Shown: piece by piece, positions 28,345 through 38,727 of the stretch
Layout: each line of letters starts with the position of its first letter
Numbering within the stretch: position 1 is the first letter of the stretch
Assembly (NCBI RefSeq): GCF_947632445.1
Contig: NZ_CANRPM010000004.1
Span: 1 to 64,000, forward strand
Length of the DNA stretch: 64,000 bases
Source of the DNA: an uncultured Bacteroides sp.
Lineage (GTDB): Bacteria; Bacteroidota; Bacteroidia; Bacteroidales; Bacteroidaceae
Reading direction: 5' to 3'
The notes under the pieces: generated by a model
Database searches by the model: none
Told to the model about the DNA's origin: nothing
The model's input: the letters and a program-made list of their open reading frames with translations, nothing else
Translations under genes and position numbers: made by a program

Positions 28345-29754
28345 TTATTGCAGTGTTTCCAGATCTACTTCGATAGCGGCGGGATAGAGACGTTTCGGAT
28401 CGAAGAATGTGGCACAACTGTTCACCAGATGCTTCACGTCAGGTTTTACGTGGCCTTCGAATGCGGTGTGTCCGTTGACAGTCAGTGTGATTGGCTTATC
28501 CAAGTCTACCAGTTCGGAGCATAGATAGACCGTTACCTTTCCCCGTAGTGCAGGTCGGTATGTTTTGGCGAATTTCAGTTCGATGCCCCATTGCGGGTCG
28601 GTCTCCGTAGTGCGGTAGGTCACTTCGTCAATCGCCAACGATACATGGTTGCCTTCAATATCCAGCGTGTAGCGTGTACGTGTATTGCTGTCGGCATTCG
28701 AACGTTCGTCTATGCGCAGGTTGTAGAACCCTTGACGATAACGTCCGTCCATTTCGAAGTTCTCCCAACAGAAGTGTTTGGGGTAGGGATTGCGGACGTA
28801 CTGCTTCAGCCAGGGAGTGGTGGGCGAGTAGTCGATGTGGTGTCCGTAGCCGGGAATAAGTTCGACGCAATGGATGTAGCGATCGGGATAGAGCCGTTGC
28901 AGGCTGTCCAGCGCTTCGGCAGTATAACGGGTGAGGCGGTCGCGATAGAAACCTTTATCTTCGGCACCCGTGCGAAGTGAGAAAGCTGTATTGCTCAGGT
29001 TCTCAGCCGGAGCGTTCTTCAGGGGTTCACCGCCTGCCATGGGGCCTGCCGCCGCCCAATAGTCGGCATAGAATGAGGCCAGTCGCTGACTGCCGTAACC
29101 GCCTTCGGAGATGCCGAATATATAAATGCGGTCGGGGTTGATATCATCAGACAGTAGAGCCTGCCGCAGGAGTTTTTCCCAAGCGTATTGTTTGGAGCGC
29201 TGATACCAACGGTAGTAGGCTCCCTCGTTGGGTATCTGTGGAATGAAGTAGATGGACGGGGTATCGTCGAACCGACTGCATATCTTCAGTCCGGTGGCCC
29301 ATTCTAACGCTTTGGGGCCCGAACCGTGGAGATAGAGAAATAGAGGTAATTTTTGTCCGGCAGCTGTTGACTCGGCCGTTTTCTTCCATCCCCAGTAGAA
29401 ATTCAATGTGGCATTCGGTTCCAATTCTTGAGGCAGCTTCCAACTGCTTGCTGACTGTTCGGAGAGCGGAGAGAGAACAGGCAGTTTTTCTTCTTTGAAA
29501 GTTTCATTGGATTCTTTCCATAATTGCCATACAGCCTGCCGCATATCGTCTGTTTCTCTCCATTTCATACGGATGGATGTCCTGAAAGCGATTGTATCAT
29601 CTCTCAGTCGGTGGTCAAAAAAGGAAGTTACTTCTTTCCGATGTTTTTCTTTCAAAGTCCGGTCAGCCTTTTGTGCCATAGCATGGGAAAGCGTGCAGCA
29701 AGCTATTCCCAAACAAAGAATGTGTACATACGTTTTTTTCAAGGGTTGGTTCAT
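28345..29754 (-). CDS. Secreted alpha/beta-hydrolase-fold esterase/peptidase-like protein
   Basis: Signal peptide; LPLFLYLHGSGPKALEW; IYIFGISEGGYGSQRLASFYADYWAAAGPMAG (GxSxG); PGYGHHIDY. Confidence 0.8.
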   Translation of the reverse strand: MNQPLKKTYVHILCLGIACCTLSHAMAQKADRTLKEKHRKEVTSFFDHRLRDDTIAFRTSIRMKWRETDDMRQAVWQLWKESNETFKEEKLPVLSPLSEQSASSWKLPQELEPNATLNFYWGWKKTAESTAAGQKLPLFLYLHGSGPKALEWATGLKICSRFDDTPSIYFIPQIPNEGAYYRWYQRSKQYAWEKLLRQALLSDDINPDRIYIFGISEGGYGSQRLASFYADYWAAAGPMAGGEPLKNAPAENLSNTAFSLRTGAEDKGFYRDRLTRYTAEALDSLQRLYPDRYIHCVELIPGYGHHIDYSPTTPWLKQYVRNPYPKHFCWENFEMDGRYRQGFYNLRIDERSNADSNTRTRYTLDIEGNHVSLAIDEVTYRTTETDPQWGIELKFAKTYRPALRGKVTVYLCSELVDLDKPITLTVNGHTAFEGHVKPDVKHLVNSCATFFDPKRLYPAAIEVDLETLQ

Positions 29755-29983
29755 TGTTTCGTTGTTTTTAAATTTTTCTGCAAGGTATCAACATTTTCCG
29801 GGATGTGCAAACTGATACGATAAAAAGATGTTTTCTTTCTGATCTTCGCTCCGTATGCTGCATATATTTCATACGTTAATATATCCTAATATATGGTATT
29901 ATGTAATGCAAGGTACTTATATAATACATATATTTGTGCCATACAAAATAAGCAAGCAAATCAAACGATTAAGGAAATAAGGT

Positions 29984-30310
29984 ATGAATGTAGACAATGT
30001 GAAGTCGCAGATGCGCAAAGGGATGCTGGAATACTGCATTATGCTGTTGCTGCATAAAGAGCTTGCCTATGCTTCGGACATTATTCAGAGGTTGAAAGGG
30101 GCTAAGCTGATTGTAGTGGAAGGGACGCTCTATCCGCTATTGACACGTCTGAAGAACGACGACCTGCTGGAATATGAATGGATAGAATCGACACAGGGGC
30201 CGCCGCGAAAATATTACCGGCTGACACCGAAAGGAGAAAACTTTCTACAGGAACTGGAAACTGCCTGGCAGGAACTGAACGAAACGGTGGAACACATTCG
30301 CCGGAACTAA
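29984..30310 (+). CDS. PadR-family transcriptional regulator
   Basis: KGMLEYCIMLLLHKELAYASDIIQRLKGAKLIVVEGTLYPLLTRLKNDDLLEYEWIESTQGPPRKYYRLTPKG. Confidence 0.95.
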   Translation: MNVDNVKSQMRKGMLEYCIMLLLHKELAYASDIIQRLKGAKLIVVEGTLYPLLTRLKNDDLLEYEWIESTQGPPRKYYRLTPKGENFLQELETAWQELNETVEHIRRN

Positions 30311-30353
30311 AAATAAGAATGAATATCGAAAACTTTAAAACAAACATATCACA

Positions 30354-31466
30354 ATGAAAAAGACATTGACTGTAAATCTGGGTGGAACGGTGTTCAACAT
30401 CGACGAAGATGCCTACCGCCTGTTGGATGATTATTTGATGAATTTGAAGTCGCACTTTCGTAAGGAAGCCGGTGCGAACGAGATTGTAGACGATATAGAA
30501 CGTCGTATTTCTGAATTGCTGGCCGAGAAACTCACCGGAAACCGTCAGGTGGTTACTTTGAACGATGTAGAAGAGGTAATAGTCCGCATGGGCAAGCCTG
30601 AAGAGATGGATGATGCTGACGGAGAGGAAAAACATACAGCGAGCAGTGCTGGAGGATATGGAGCCGGTTCATGGACGCGGAACGAGGAGCCGGTGAAGGT
30701 GCGTCGCAGACTGTTTCGAAATCCCGACGATAAGATGTTAGGAGGCGTGTGCAGTGGCTTGGCTGCTTATTTGGGCTGTGACACGACGCTGGTGCGTCTG
30801 CTGCTGTTTGTTATCCTGATATTTGGTTACGGCATGCTGATACCTATTTATATTATCTGTTGGCTGATTATTCCAGAAGCACGCACAGCTGCTGAGAAGT
30901 TAAGCATGCACGGTGAGGCGGTGACGGTAGAGAACATCGGCAAGACGGTGACCGGAGGCTTTGAACGGATGGCTGACGGTGTAAACAGCTACATGCGTTC
31001 CGATAAGCCCCGTACATTGCTGCAGAGGATTGGTGATGCACTGGTTACGCTGACAGGATGGATCCTGAAAGTGGGACTGATTGTCCTGATTGTCATTTGC
31101 AGTCCGGTTCTGTTTGTTTTAGGCATTGCGTTTGTCGCTTTGCTGTTTGCGGCCATCATGGTGGCTGTAGGAGGAGGGGCGGCCTTGTTCTCGCTCTTTC
31201 CCACGATGGACATTATGCTGCCGGCTTCACCGTTCGAGGCCATTACGATGTATATAGCAGGTATTCTGCTGGTGGCCATTCCGCTGTTCAGCCTGCTGCA
31301 TGCCCTGTTCCGCAACCTGTTGAAGTGGCAGCCCATGACTGTTGGATTGAAGTGGACGCTGCTGATACTTTGGATAATCAGTGCAGTGGTGTTTGCACTG
31401 TGTTTCACGTTGAGTGGCTTGTCTTTCCCCGATCTCTATATGGGGAAGGAATATCTGTCGGTGTGA
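30354..31466 (+). CDS. PspC-domain membrane protein
   Basis: RRRLFRNPDDKMLGGVCSGLAAYLGCDTTLVRLLLFV...IPIYIICWLIIPE. Confidence 0.93.
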   Translation: MKKTLTVNLGGTVFNIDEDAYRLLDDYLMNLKSHFRKEAGANEIVDDIERRISELLAEKLTGNRQVVTLNDVEEVIVRMGKPEEMDDADGEEKHTASSAGGYGAGSWTRNEEPVKVRRRLFRNPDDKMLGGVCSGLAAYLGCDTTLVRLLLFVILIFGYGMLIPIYIICWLIIPEARTAAEKLSMHGEAVTVENIGKTVTGGFERMADGVNSYMRSDKPRTLLQRIGDALVTLTGWILKVGLIVLIVICSPVLFVLGIAFVALLFAAIMVAVGGGAALFSLFPTMDIMLPASPFEAITMYIAGILLVAIPLFSLLHALFRNLLKWQPMTVGLKWTLLILWIISAVVFALCFTLSGLSFPDLYMGKEYLSV

Positions 31467-31482
31467 CGGCAGTTGTTCATAC

Positions 31483-31514
31483 AAAAAAGAGGCATCTTCC
31501 GGTGCCTCTTTTTT
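31483..31514. terminator. Bidirectional terminator hairpin
   Basis: AAAAAAGAGGCA-TCTTCCGG-TGCCTCTTTTTT between convergent ORFs. Confidence 0.9.
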
Positions 31515-31529
31515 ATACATTTCAGCTTT

Positions 31530-33647
31530 TTATTTCTTCAACCATTTGTCTAGCCACTCGAAGAACACGCGTTGCCACAACACGCCGTTCTGTGGCTTCA
31601 ATACCCAGTGGTTCTCGTCGGGATAGATAAGCAGTTCGGCCGGCACGCCGCGCATCTTGGCGGCATCGAAGGCGGCCATCGCCTGGTTGGCCAGAATGCG
31701 GTAATCTTTCTCGCCGTGGATGCAGAGAATGGGAGCGTCCCATTTGTCTACGAATTTGTGAGGCGAGTTGGCGAAGGTGCGTTGGGCCGTGGCGTTGTCC
31801 TTCTCCCAGTAGGCGCCGCCCATATCCCAGTTGGCGAACCATTTCTCTTCCGTCTCCAGGTATTGCATTTCCATGTTGAAGATGCCGTCGTGGGCGATGA
31901 AGGCCTTGAAGCGCTTGTCGTGATGTCCGGCCAACCAGTAGACGGAAAAGCCTCCGAAGCTGGCGCCTACGCAGCCCAGACGGTCTTTGTCGACAAACGG
32001 TTCTTTCGCCATTTCGTCGATGGCGGTGAAATAGTCCTTCATGCACTGGCCGCCATAGTCTCCGCTGATGGCTTCGTTCCATTCCACTCCGAAGCCCGGC
32101 AGCCCGCGGCGATTGGGCGCCACAATGATGTAATCGTTGGCCGCCATAATCTGGAAGTTCCAGCGATAGCTCCAGAATTGGCTGACGGGACTTTGCGGAC
32201 CGCCTTCGCAGTAGAGCAGAGCAGGATACTTCTTGTTTGGATCGAACTGAGGCGGATAGATAACCCACGTCAGCATCTGCTTACCGTCGGTGGTTTTCAT
32301 CCAACGTTCCTCTACGCGGCCCATATCGAGCTGGTCGTAGATGTGTTTGTTCTCTGTAGTGAGCTGAGTGTTTTGTGCGAAGGCGTCACCTTGGCGGGCC
32401 TTGTCTACAGCGTAGATTTCATCGGCCATACTCATGGAGTGACGGGTCGTTATCAGCTTGTTGCCGCAGAGAGCGATGGAGCCGTAGTCATGCATGCCGT
32501 CGGTAAGTTGCACTACTTGGTCGGGATGGTCGAGAGCAACGTAATAGATTTGCACTTCTCCATGCCAAACGCCCAGAAAATAAATGCCTTTCGAGTCATC
32601 GTCCCACACGAAAGAATCAACGTTCGAAGGGTAGGGGTGACTGAGAAACGTTTTCTCTCCTGTCCGGCGATCCATGATGAAAAGGCGGTTCAGGTCTGCT
32701 TCATATCCGTCGCGCTCCATGCTTTGCCAGGCGATGTACCGACCATCGGACGAATACTGCGGATTTGTGTCATAGCCCTTGTTTTCTTCCGTGAGATTGT
32801 GGGTCTGACCGGTCTCTACGTTGTAGACATAGATATCCGAGTTGGTGGAAACAGCATATTCGAGGCCTGTTTTCTTCCGACAGGTGTAGGCTACTTCCTT
32901 CCCATCGGGACTCCACGCCAACTGTTCGATGCCTCCCCAGGGCTTCATGGGACTTTCGTAGGGCTCTCCGTCGAGAATGTCCTTCGCATCGGAAGCAACG
33001 GCCGAGCCGTCGAAGTCTGCTACGAAGGGGTGGGGAGCTGTCGTCACCCATTCGTCCCAATGTTTGTACATCAAGTCGGTAACGAGAATGCCCGTCGTCT
33101 TATCCAAGTCCGGGTATTTGTCTTTCACGGAGGAAACGGTCTTTACCTGGGCGATGAAGAGCAGTCTCCGACCGTCGGGACTGAAAGCAAAACCTTCGAT
33201 GTCGCCGTCGTAGTCTGTCAGACGGTGGCGTGGCGTGCCGTCGACGTTCATCTCCCATACTTGGCTGGAGCCGCTCTCGCTACTCAGGTATGCCAGTTTC
33301 GTGCCGCCTTTTATCCAGGCGGGTTGTCCCTCATTCCACGCGGTGCGGGTGAGCTGCGTATTGTCCGAGCCATCGGCATTCATCATAAAGAGTTCGGTAT
33401 TGCTCTTGTTTTGGGCCACGCTGTAGTAGCTTACGGTGTAGGCCACGCGGCCGGCGTCCGGCGAAGGTGCCACGCTCCCGATGCGGCCCATGGCCCAAAG
33501 CGCTTCGGGTGTCAGACGGCGGTTCTCAAGGCGGATGTCCGAGCGACCGATGAGAGAGTCGTCCGCTTCTTTCGCGGCTTCGGACGAACTGCCGCACGAA
33601 GCCAATGTCATCAATGCTGACATGAATAATAGATTAATCGGTTTCAT
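31530..33647 (-). CDS. S9-family prolyl oligopeptidase/dipeptidyl-peptidase-like lipoprotein
   Basis: Lipoprotein signal MKPINLLFMSALMTLASCG; WD40-like beta propeller; GCVGASFGGFSVYWLAGH (GxSxGG); CIHGEKDYRI. Confidence 0.92.
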   Translation of the reverse strand: MKPINLLFMSALMTLASCGSSSEAAKEADDSLIGRSDIRLENRRLTPEALWAMGRIGSVAPSPDAGRVAYTVSYYSVAQNKSNTELFMMNADGSDNTQLTRTAWNEGQPAWIKGGTKLAYLSSESGSSQVWEMNVDGTPRHRLTDYDGDIEGFAFSPDGRRLLFIAQVKTVSSVKDKYPDLDKTTGILVTDLMYKHWDEWVTTAPHPFVADFDGSAVASDAKDILDGEPYESPMKPWGGIEQLAWSPDGKEVAYTCRKKTGLEYAVSTNSDIYVYNVETGQTHNLTEENKGYDTNPQYSSDGRYIAWQSMERDGYEADLNRLFIMDRRTGEKTFLSHPYPSNVDSFVWDDDSKGIYFLGVWHGEVQIYYVALDHPDQVVQLTDGMHDYGSIALCGNKLITTRHSMSMADEIYAVDKARQGDAFAQNTQLTTENKHIYDQLDMGRVEERWMKTTDGKQMLTWVIYPPQFDPNKKYPALLYCEGGPQSPVSQFWSYRWNFQIMAANDYIIVAPNRRGLPGFGVEWNEAISGDYGGQCMKDYFTAIDEMAKEPFVDKDRLGCVGASFGGFSVYWLAGHHDKRFKAFIAHDGIFNMEMQYLETEEKWFANWDMGGAYWEKDNATAQRTFANSPHKFVDKWDAPILCIHGEKDYRILANQAMAAFDAAKMRGVPAELLIYPDENHWVLKPQNGVLWQRVFFEWLDKWLKK

Positions 33648-33684
33648 ACTTTTTCTTCTGTTATGTGATTGTCTGACGACGCTG

Positions 33685-34521
33685 TTACAACGGGCTTTCT
33701 CCCTCATCATTGTGGTCGCCGGAATCCGTATCACCGGTATCGCCCTCATCCGGCGCATCGGTAGAAGAGGCATCCTCCGTCGTCTTGCCCACGCCGCGAC
33801 GCGAGAGCACCAGCGTATATTGCGAAATAATCGCGCTGACCGCTGTGGCAATGGCAAGCAGCTCCTTTTGTGTCTCCTCGTCCGTCGAGAGAACGGTCGC
33901 CTGAATGTAGAGAGCGTTCAGAATGTCCGCCACATCGGCATACGCCGCTTCCATTGCCGCACGGGCATCTTTCATATCGGGCGCCGAAATGTTTCGGGCG
34001 TACCGCTCATCGGCGCGGGCAGAATAGAGGGCGTCGAAGTCGTCGTTGGCCTCTTTCAAGTCGTTGACGTGCTGGGTTGCATCCACCTTCTTCACCGACG
34101 AAACGTAGCGGTCGGATTCCAGTTTGGCCACGATGTCGCGCACGGCAGCGGTGTTCTCCGTATAAGGCAGAATGGTCGGGTTCTGAGAGCCGACGGCCTC
34201 AAGACATTTCGCCGCAGCTGCGGCCACGTCGGCGTCGGGAGCGAGCTCGGACGACTGAAAATGGAGCTTCATTCGCCGGAAGAGATTGTCCCGCTTATTG
34301 TCTTTTTGCACCAGCGCCTCGGTATCGACGTATCTCGTCGTGCGCGTGTAGCTTGCATTTTCGTTCGCCAACGCGTCGGTCAGCCGTTTGTGATGGGCGG
34401 AAAATCCGTGCTTCTCTGCGAAGTCTTGCGGAATGGCATCCACAAGTTTGTTGAAGAGATAATTGTGTTCCGCATTGCGGGCCTTGCTCGTGTAGGGAAC
34501 TTGCGAAGTAATAATTTGCAT
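33685..34521 (-). CDS. DUF6261-like protein (copy 1)
   Basis: Shares DLKEANDDFDALYSAR / ALKQANDDFEKAYERN and the C-terminal (D)xGESPL* tail with 45009-45821; resembles recalled DUF6261 proteins of Bacteroidetes. Confidence 0.75.
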   Translation of the reverse strand: MQIITSQVPYTSKARNAEHNYLFNKLVDAIPQDFAEKHGFSAHHKRLTDALANENASYTRTTRYVDTEALVQKDNKRDNLFRRMKLHFQSSELAPDADVAAAAAKCLEAVGSQNPTILPYTENTAAVRDIVAKLESDRYVSSVKKVDATQHVNDLKEANDDFDALYSARADERYARNISAPDMKDARAAMEAAYADVADILNALYIQATVLSTDEETQKELLAIATAVSAIISQYTLVLSRRGVGKTTEDASSTDAPDEGDTGDTDSGDHNDEGESPL

Positions 34522-34603
34522 ACTATCTTAATTTAAAGTTAATAATAGGTATATTTCATTGTCTCGCCGAGCGAGAGGTAATGTTTCACATTTATTTCTG
34601 TCC

Positions 34604-34897
34604 GTCGGAACGTCCGAAAGTCTCTCCGTGTATTTTCGCGCTCTGTCGGAATGTCCGAAAGTCTCTCCGAGCGTTTTCGCGCTCTGTCGGAATGTCCGAA
34701 AGTCTTTCCAAGCGTTTTCGCGCTCTGTCGGAACGTCCGAAAGTCTCTCCGAGCATTTCCGCGCTTCGTCGGAATGTCCGAAAGTCTCTCCGAGCGTTTT
34801 CGCGCTCTGTCGGAACGTCCGAAGGTTTCTCCAAATGTTTTCGCGCTCTGTCGGAATGTCCGAAAGTCTCTCCGAGCGTTGGGGCAGACCGTCGGAA
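34604..34897. repeat. Tandem array, eight 41-bp units, upstream of DUF6261-like copy 1
   Basis: GTCGGAA starts at 34604, 34645, 34686, 34727, 34768, 34809, 34850 and 34891 (last diverged). Unit GTCGGAATGTCCGAAAGTCTCTCCGAGCGTTTTCGCGCTCT contains inverted repeats TCGGA-N3-TCCGA and GAGCG-N6-CGCTC. Confidence 0.97.
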
Positions 34898-35142
34898 AGT
34901 ACGACGACCACCCCAACCGTTCGGAAATGGTGCTCAATACACCGTTGTGTCGTTTTTCATGGCGTTTTATAACGAACTTTAGCAATTTCGGCTCTAAGTT
35001 ACGGAATCGGTTTGTTTCCTGCAAATATTTTACAGAAAAAATGAAATAAAAAATAATTTCGGCTAAATAGTTTGCTTATCCGAAAGTTTTTCGTATCTTG
35101 GTCGGCCGAAATGAAACAGTAAACTAACATAATTTGTTAACC

Positions 35143-37200
35143 ATGAAAAAAGCACTCTTTTCTCTGATTGTTCCGTGTCTCTTGCTGACAGCGTGCAGCT
35201 CATCCGCAGACCGCGAGGTGAGCGTCGTTCCGCAACCGCAGTCGCTCGACGTGCAGGACGGTACATATTCCTTTGCGACGGGCTGCGCTTTCCATACCAA
35301 TCTGTCGGAGAGCGAACGGGCTGACCTTTCGGCCGTTTTCGCTTCTTCGCCTTTCTGCCTGACGGCTTCGGACGACGACGGCGCGCTGCTCCGCTTCGAG
35401 CGCGTGGATGCGCTGCCCGATGTTTCTTCCGAAGAAGGCTACCGGCTGACGGTCGATGCCGACGGCATTCGTGCCGAGGCCGTTGCGCCTGTCGGACTGT
35501 TCTACGCCTTTCAAACCTTGTTGCAGTTGGCCGAGGAAAAAGACGGTCGCTTCACGATGCCGTTCGTCCGCATAACCGACTATCCCCGTTTCGCTTATCG
35601 CGGCATGCACATGGATGTATCGCGCCATTTCCGTTCGGTGGAATTTGTAATGAAGCAGCTCGACGCGATGGCGAGATACAAGCTGAACCGCTTTCATTGG
35701 CACCTGACCGACGGCGCGGGGTGGCGTCTGGAACTCAAGTGCTACCCGCAGCTGACGGAACAGGCCGCCTACCGTCCGTACCCCGACTGGAAATCGTGGT
35801 GGAACGGCGGACGCAAATATTGCAGCAAGGATTCACCGGGAGCTTCCGGCGGATATTACTCGCAGGACGACGTGCGCCGGGTGCTCGAACATGCGCGCAG
35901 GCTGCACATCGACGTCATTCCCGAAATCGAGATGCCGGGGCACTCGGAAGAGATACTTGCCGTTTTCCCGCAACTGGCCTGTCCGAACCATTCGCAACGG
36001 AGCGGAGAGCTTTGCATCGGCAACGAAGCAACCTTCGACTTCCTGGAGCATGTGTTGGAGGAGGTGATGGAACTCTTTCCGTCGGAATACATCCATATCG
36101 GCGGCGACGAAGCCTCCACCGTCAGCTGGGAGCAGTGTCCGAAGTGTCGGGCGCGCATGCGCAGCGAAGGTTTGAAGGACGGGAAAGAGTTGCAGGGCTA
36201 CCTGATAGGCCGTATCGCGAAATTCTTGGGCGAACACGGGCGCAAACTCATCGGCTGGGACGAAATCCTCGAAGGCGGTCTGCCGCAGGATGCGGTGGTC
36301 ATGTCGTGGCGGGGTGAGGAAGGCGGCATCGCTGCGGCAAAGGCGGGTCACGAGGTGATTATGACGCCCGGCGCTTTCTGTTACTTGGATGCTTATCAGG
36401 ATGCTCCCGTAACGCAGCCGGAAGCCATCGGAGGCTACCTGACCTTAGAAAAAGTCTATTCGTACAATCCCGTTCCCGACGGAGCTTCCGCCGAACAGCA
36501 ACTATATATAAGAGGTGTACAGGCCAATGTCTGGGCGGAATACATGCCGACGGAAGAGCACGCCGAATATATGACGTATCCGCGTCTGTTGGCGCTGTCC
36601 GAAGTGGCATGGACGTCGCCTGCTCGGAAAGACTTCCCGCGCTTCCGAAAGGCGGCACTGAAGGAAGTGGCATGGCTGCAAATGTACGGGTATCACCCGT
36701 TCGACCTTTCCGAAGAGGTGGGCGAGCGGCGCGAGTCCCTCCGGCCGGTGGCGCATCGCGGACTTCATTGCGCGGTTGCCTACGCGCAGCCGTGGTCGGC
36801 AGCCTATCCCGCCGCAGGAGACTCCACACTGACCGACGGACTGCGCGGCGGGTGGTCTTATGGCGACCGACGCTGGCAGGGTTTTCTCTGCAAGGATGTG
36901 GATGTCACCGTCGACTTGGGCAAGGTGTCGGACATCCGGCAGGTCGAAGCCGACTTTATGCAGCTGCGCGGCCCCGAAATCTGGCTTCCGAAAGAAGTGG
37001 CGATTTCCTTCTCGGACGACGGAAAGACCTTCACGGAAGTGAAACGCATCGTCACCGACGTGCCCGTGACCGAAACAAAGCTCGTTTTCCAAAACTACCG
37101 GTGGGAAGGCTCTGCGAAAACACGCTATGTGCACTTCGTCGGCCTCCTGAACCGCGAAGTAATGGGCTGGCTGTTTACCGATGAAATTGTAATTAACTAA
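35143..37200 (+). CDS. GH20 beta-N-acetylhexosaminidase lipoprotein with C-terminal F5/8-like domain
   Basis: RFAYRGMHMDVSRHF, NRFHWHLTDGAGWRLE, EYIHIGGDEAS (catalytic D-E), lipobox LLTACSS. Confidence 0.95.
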   Translation: MKKALFSLIVPCLLLTACSSSADREVSVVPQPQSLDVQDGTYSFATGCAFHTNLSESERADLSAVFASSPFCLTASDDDGALLRFERVDALPDVSSEEGYRLTVDADGIRAEAVAPVGLFYAFQTLLQLAEEKDGRFTMPFVRITDYPRFAYRGMHMDVSRHFRSVEFVMKQLDAMARYKLNRFHWHLTDGAGWRLELKCYPQLTEQAAYRPYPDWKSWWNGGRKYCSKDSPGASGGYYSQDDVRRVLEHARRLHIDVIPEIEMPGHSEEILAVFPQLACPNHSQRSGELCIGNEATFDFLEHVLEEVMELFPSEYIHIGGDEASTVSWEQCPKCRARMRSEGLKDGKELQGYLIGRIAKFLGEHGRKLIGWDEILEGGLPQDAVVMSWRGEEGGIAAAKAGHEVIMTPGAFCYLDAYQDAPVTQPEAIGGYLTLEKVYSYNPVPDGASAEQQLYIRGVQANVWAEYMPTEEHAEYMTYPRLLALSEVAWTSPARKDFPRFRKAALKEVAWLQMYGYHPFDLSEEVGERRESLRPVAHRGLHCAVAYAQPWSAAYPAAGDSTLTDGLRGGWSYGDRRWQGFLCKDVDVTVDLGKVSDIRQVEADFMQLRGPEIWLPKEVAISFSDDGKTFTEVKRIVTDVPVTETKLVFQNYRWEGSAKTRYVHFVGLLNREVMGWLFTDEIVIN

Positions 37201-37212
37201 AATAAATTATCT

Positions 37213-38691
37213 ATGACAAACAAAAGACTCTTATGGGCCGCCGCGCTGCTTCTTTCGGGCGTCGCGCCGGGCGCAGCTGCCTCCGCCATGTCGCCGGATG
37301 CTTTCAAGCCGCTTGCCGAAGCGCCCCTGACCGCGCCGAAAGACAACGTGGGACGTTACGTAAGCCAACGCCCTCCGCAGGAAGAAAGATTGTTCCGGTC
37401 GGATATCATCGAGAAGAAAATTGCCGAAGTCAAGGCGATGTTGACAAACCCGTACCTGTCGTGGATGTTCGAGAACTGTTTTCCGAACACGCTGGACACT
37501 ACGGTGCACTTCCGCCTGAAGAACGGCCTTCCCGATACGTTTGTTTATACGGGCGACATCCACGCCATGTGGCTCCGCGACTCCGGGGCACAAGTCTGGC
37601 CCTACGTACAATTCGCCAATGAGGACGGGAGACTGAAGTCGATGCTCGAAGGTGTCATCCGGCGTCAGTTCTTATGTATCAACCTCGACCCGTATGCCAA
37701 CGCATTCAACGACGGACCGACCGGCAGCGAGTGGGCTTCCGACTACACGTCGATGAGACCGGAACTACACGAACGCAAGTGGGAAATTGATTCCTTGTGC
37801 TATCCCCTGCGGCTGGCCTACCACTATTGGAAGATGACGGGCGACACCGGCGTTTTCGACGAGAACTGGCTGAAGGCGGTGGAAAACATCCTGCAAACCT
37901 TCAAGGAACAGCAGCGGAAGGAAGGAAAAGGCCCGTATCGCTTTCAGCGCAAGACCGAGCGGGCAACGGACACCACCGTCAACGACGGCTGGGGCAGTCC
38001 GGTCAATCCGGTGGGGCTGATTGTCTCTGTCTTCCGCCCGTCGGACGATGCCACGACGCTTCCGTTCCTCATCCCGTCCAATTTCTTTGCCGTAAGCTCC
38101 CTGCGCAAGGCCGCCGAAATCCTGTCGGAAGTCAACGGAAACGACGGACTTGCCCGCCAGTGTACCGACCTTGCTTCGGAAGTGGAGCAGGCGCTGAAAA
38201 AATATGCCACGTTCGAGCACCCGAAGTACGGTACCGTCTATGCGTTCGAGATCGACGGCTTCGGCAGCCGCCTGTTCATGGACGATGCCAATGTGCCCAG
38301 CCTCCTGGCACTTCCCTATCTGGGCGATGTCGATGTGAACGACCCGGTCTATCAGAACACCCGCCGACTGGTGTGGAGCGAAGACAATCCCTACTTCTTC
38401 AAAGGGAAAGCAGGCGAGGGTATCGGCGGTCCTCACATCGGCTATGACATGGTGTGGCCGATGAGCATCATGATGAGAGCCTTCACCAGCCGGGACGACG
38501 GAGAAATCCGCGACTGCCTCCGCATGTTAATGACAACCGATGCGGGCACCGGCTTCATGCATGAATCCTTCCACAAAGACAATGCGGAGAAGTTCACGCG
38601 AAAATGGTTTGCCTGGCAGAACACGCTCTTCGGCGAACTCATTCTTAAGCTGATCGGCGACGGTAAACTGGACTTGCTGAACAGCCTTTAA
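37213..38691 (+). CDS. GH125 exo-alpha-1,6-mannosidase
   Basis: TFVYTGDIHAMWLRDSGAQVWPY, DGPTGSEWASDYTSMRPELHERKWEIDSLCYPLRLAYHYW. Confidence 0.93.
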   Translation: MTNKRLLWAAALLLSGVAPGAAASAMSPDAFKPLAEAPLTAPKDNVGRYVSQRPPQEERLFRSDIIEKKIAEVKAMLTNPYLSWMFENCFPNTLDTTVHFRLKNGLPDTFVYTGDIHAMWLRDSGAQVWPYVQFANEDGRLKSMLEGVIRRQFLCINLDPYANAFNDGPTGSEWASDYTSMRPELHERKWEIDSLCYPLRLAYHYWKMTGDTGVFDENWLKAVENILQTFKEQQRKEGKGPYRFQRKTERATDTTVNDGWGSPVNPVGLIVSVFRPSDDATTLPFLIPSNFFAVSSLRKAAEILSEVNGNDGLARQCTDLASEVEQALKKYATFEHPKYGTVYAFEIDGFGSRLFMDDANVPSLLALPYLGDVDVNDPVYQNTRRLVWSEDNPYFFKGKAGEGIGGPHIGYDMVWPMSIMMRAFTSRDDGEIRDCLRMLMTTDAGTGFMHESFHKDNAEKFTRKWFAWQNTLFGELILKLIGDGKLDLLNSL

Positions 38692-38727
38692 CAACCCGAA
38701 AACTCAACGAATAATAATCCTGATGAT

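Noticed and set aside
29760-29983. Invertible promoter (phase-variable inverton)
   Set aside because: AT-rich with small palindromes, but I found no pair of longer inverted repeats flanking a promoter and no invertase nearby.
31572-33620. 682-aa plus-strand ORF
   Set aside because: Antisense shadow of the well-supported S9 peptidase CDS; no recognisable domain.
34528-35049. ORFs across array D on both strands (for example 34528-34911 -, 34539-35024 -, 34559-34972 +)
   Set aside because: All six frames are open because the 41-bp unit lacks stops; the same peptide rotates through frames. No start context; treated as non-coding repeat.
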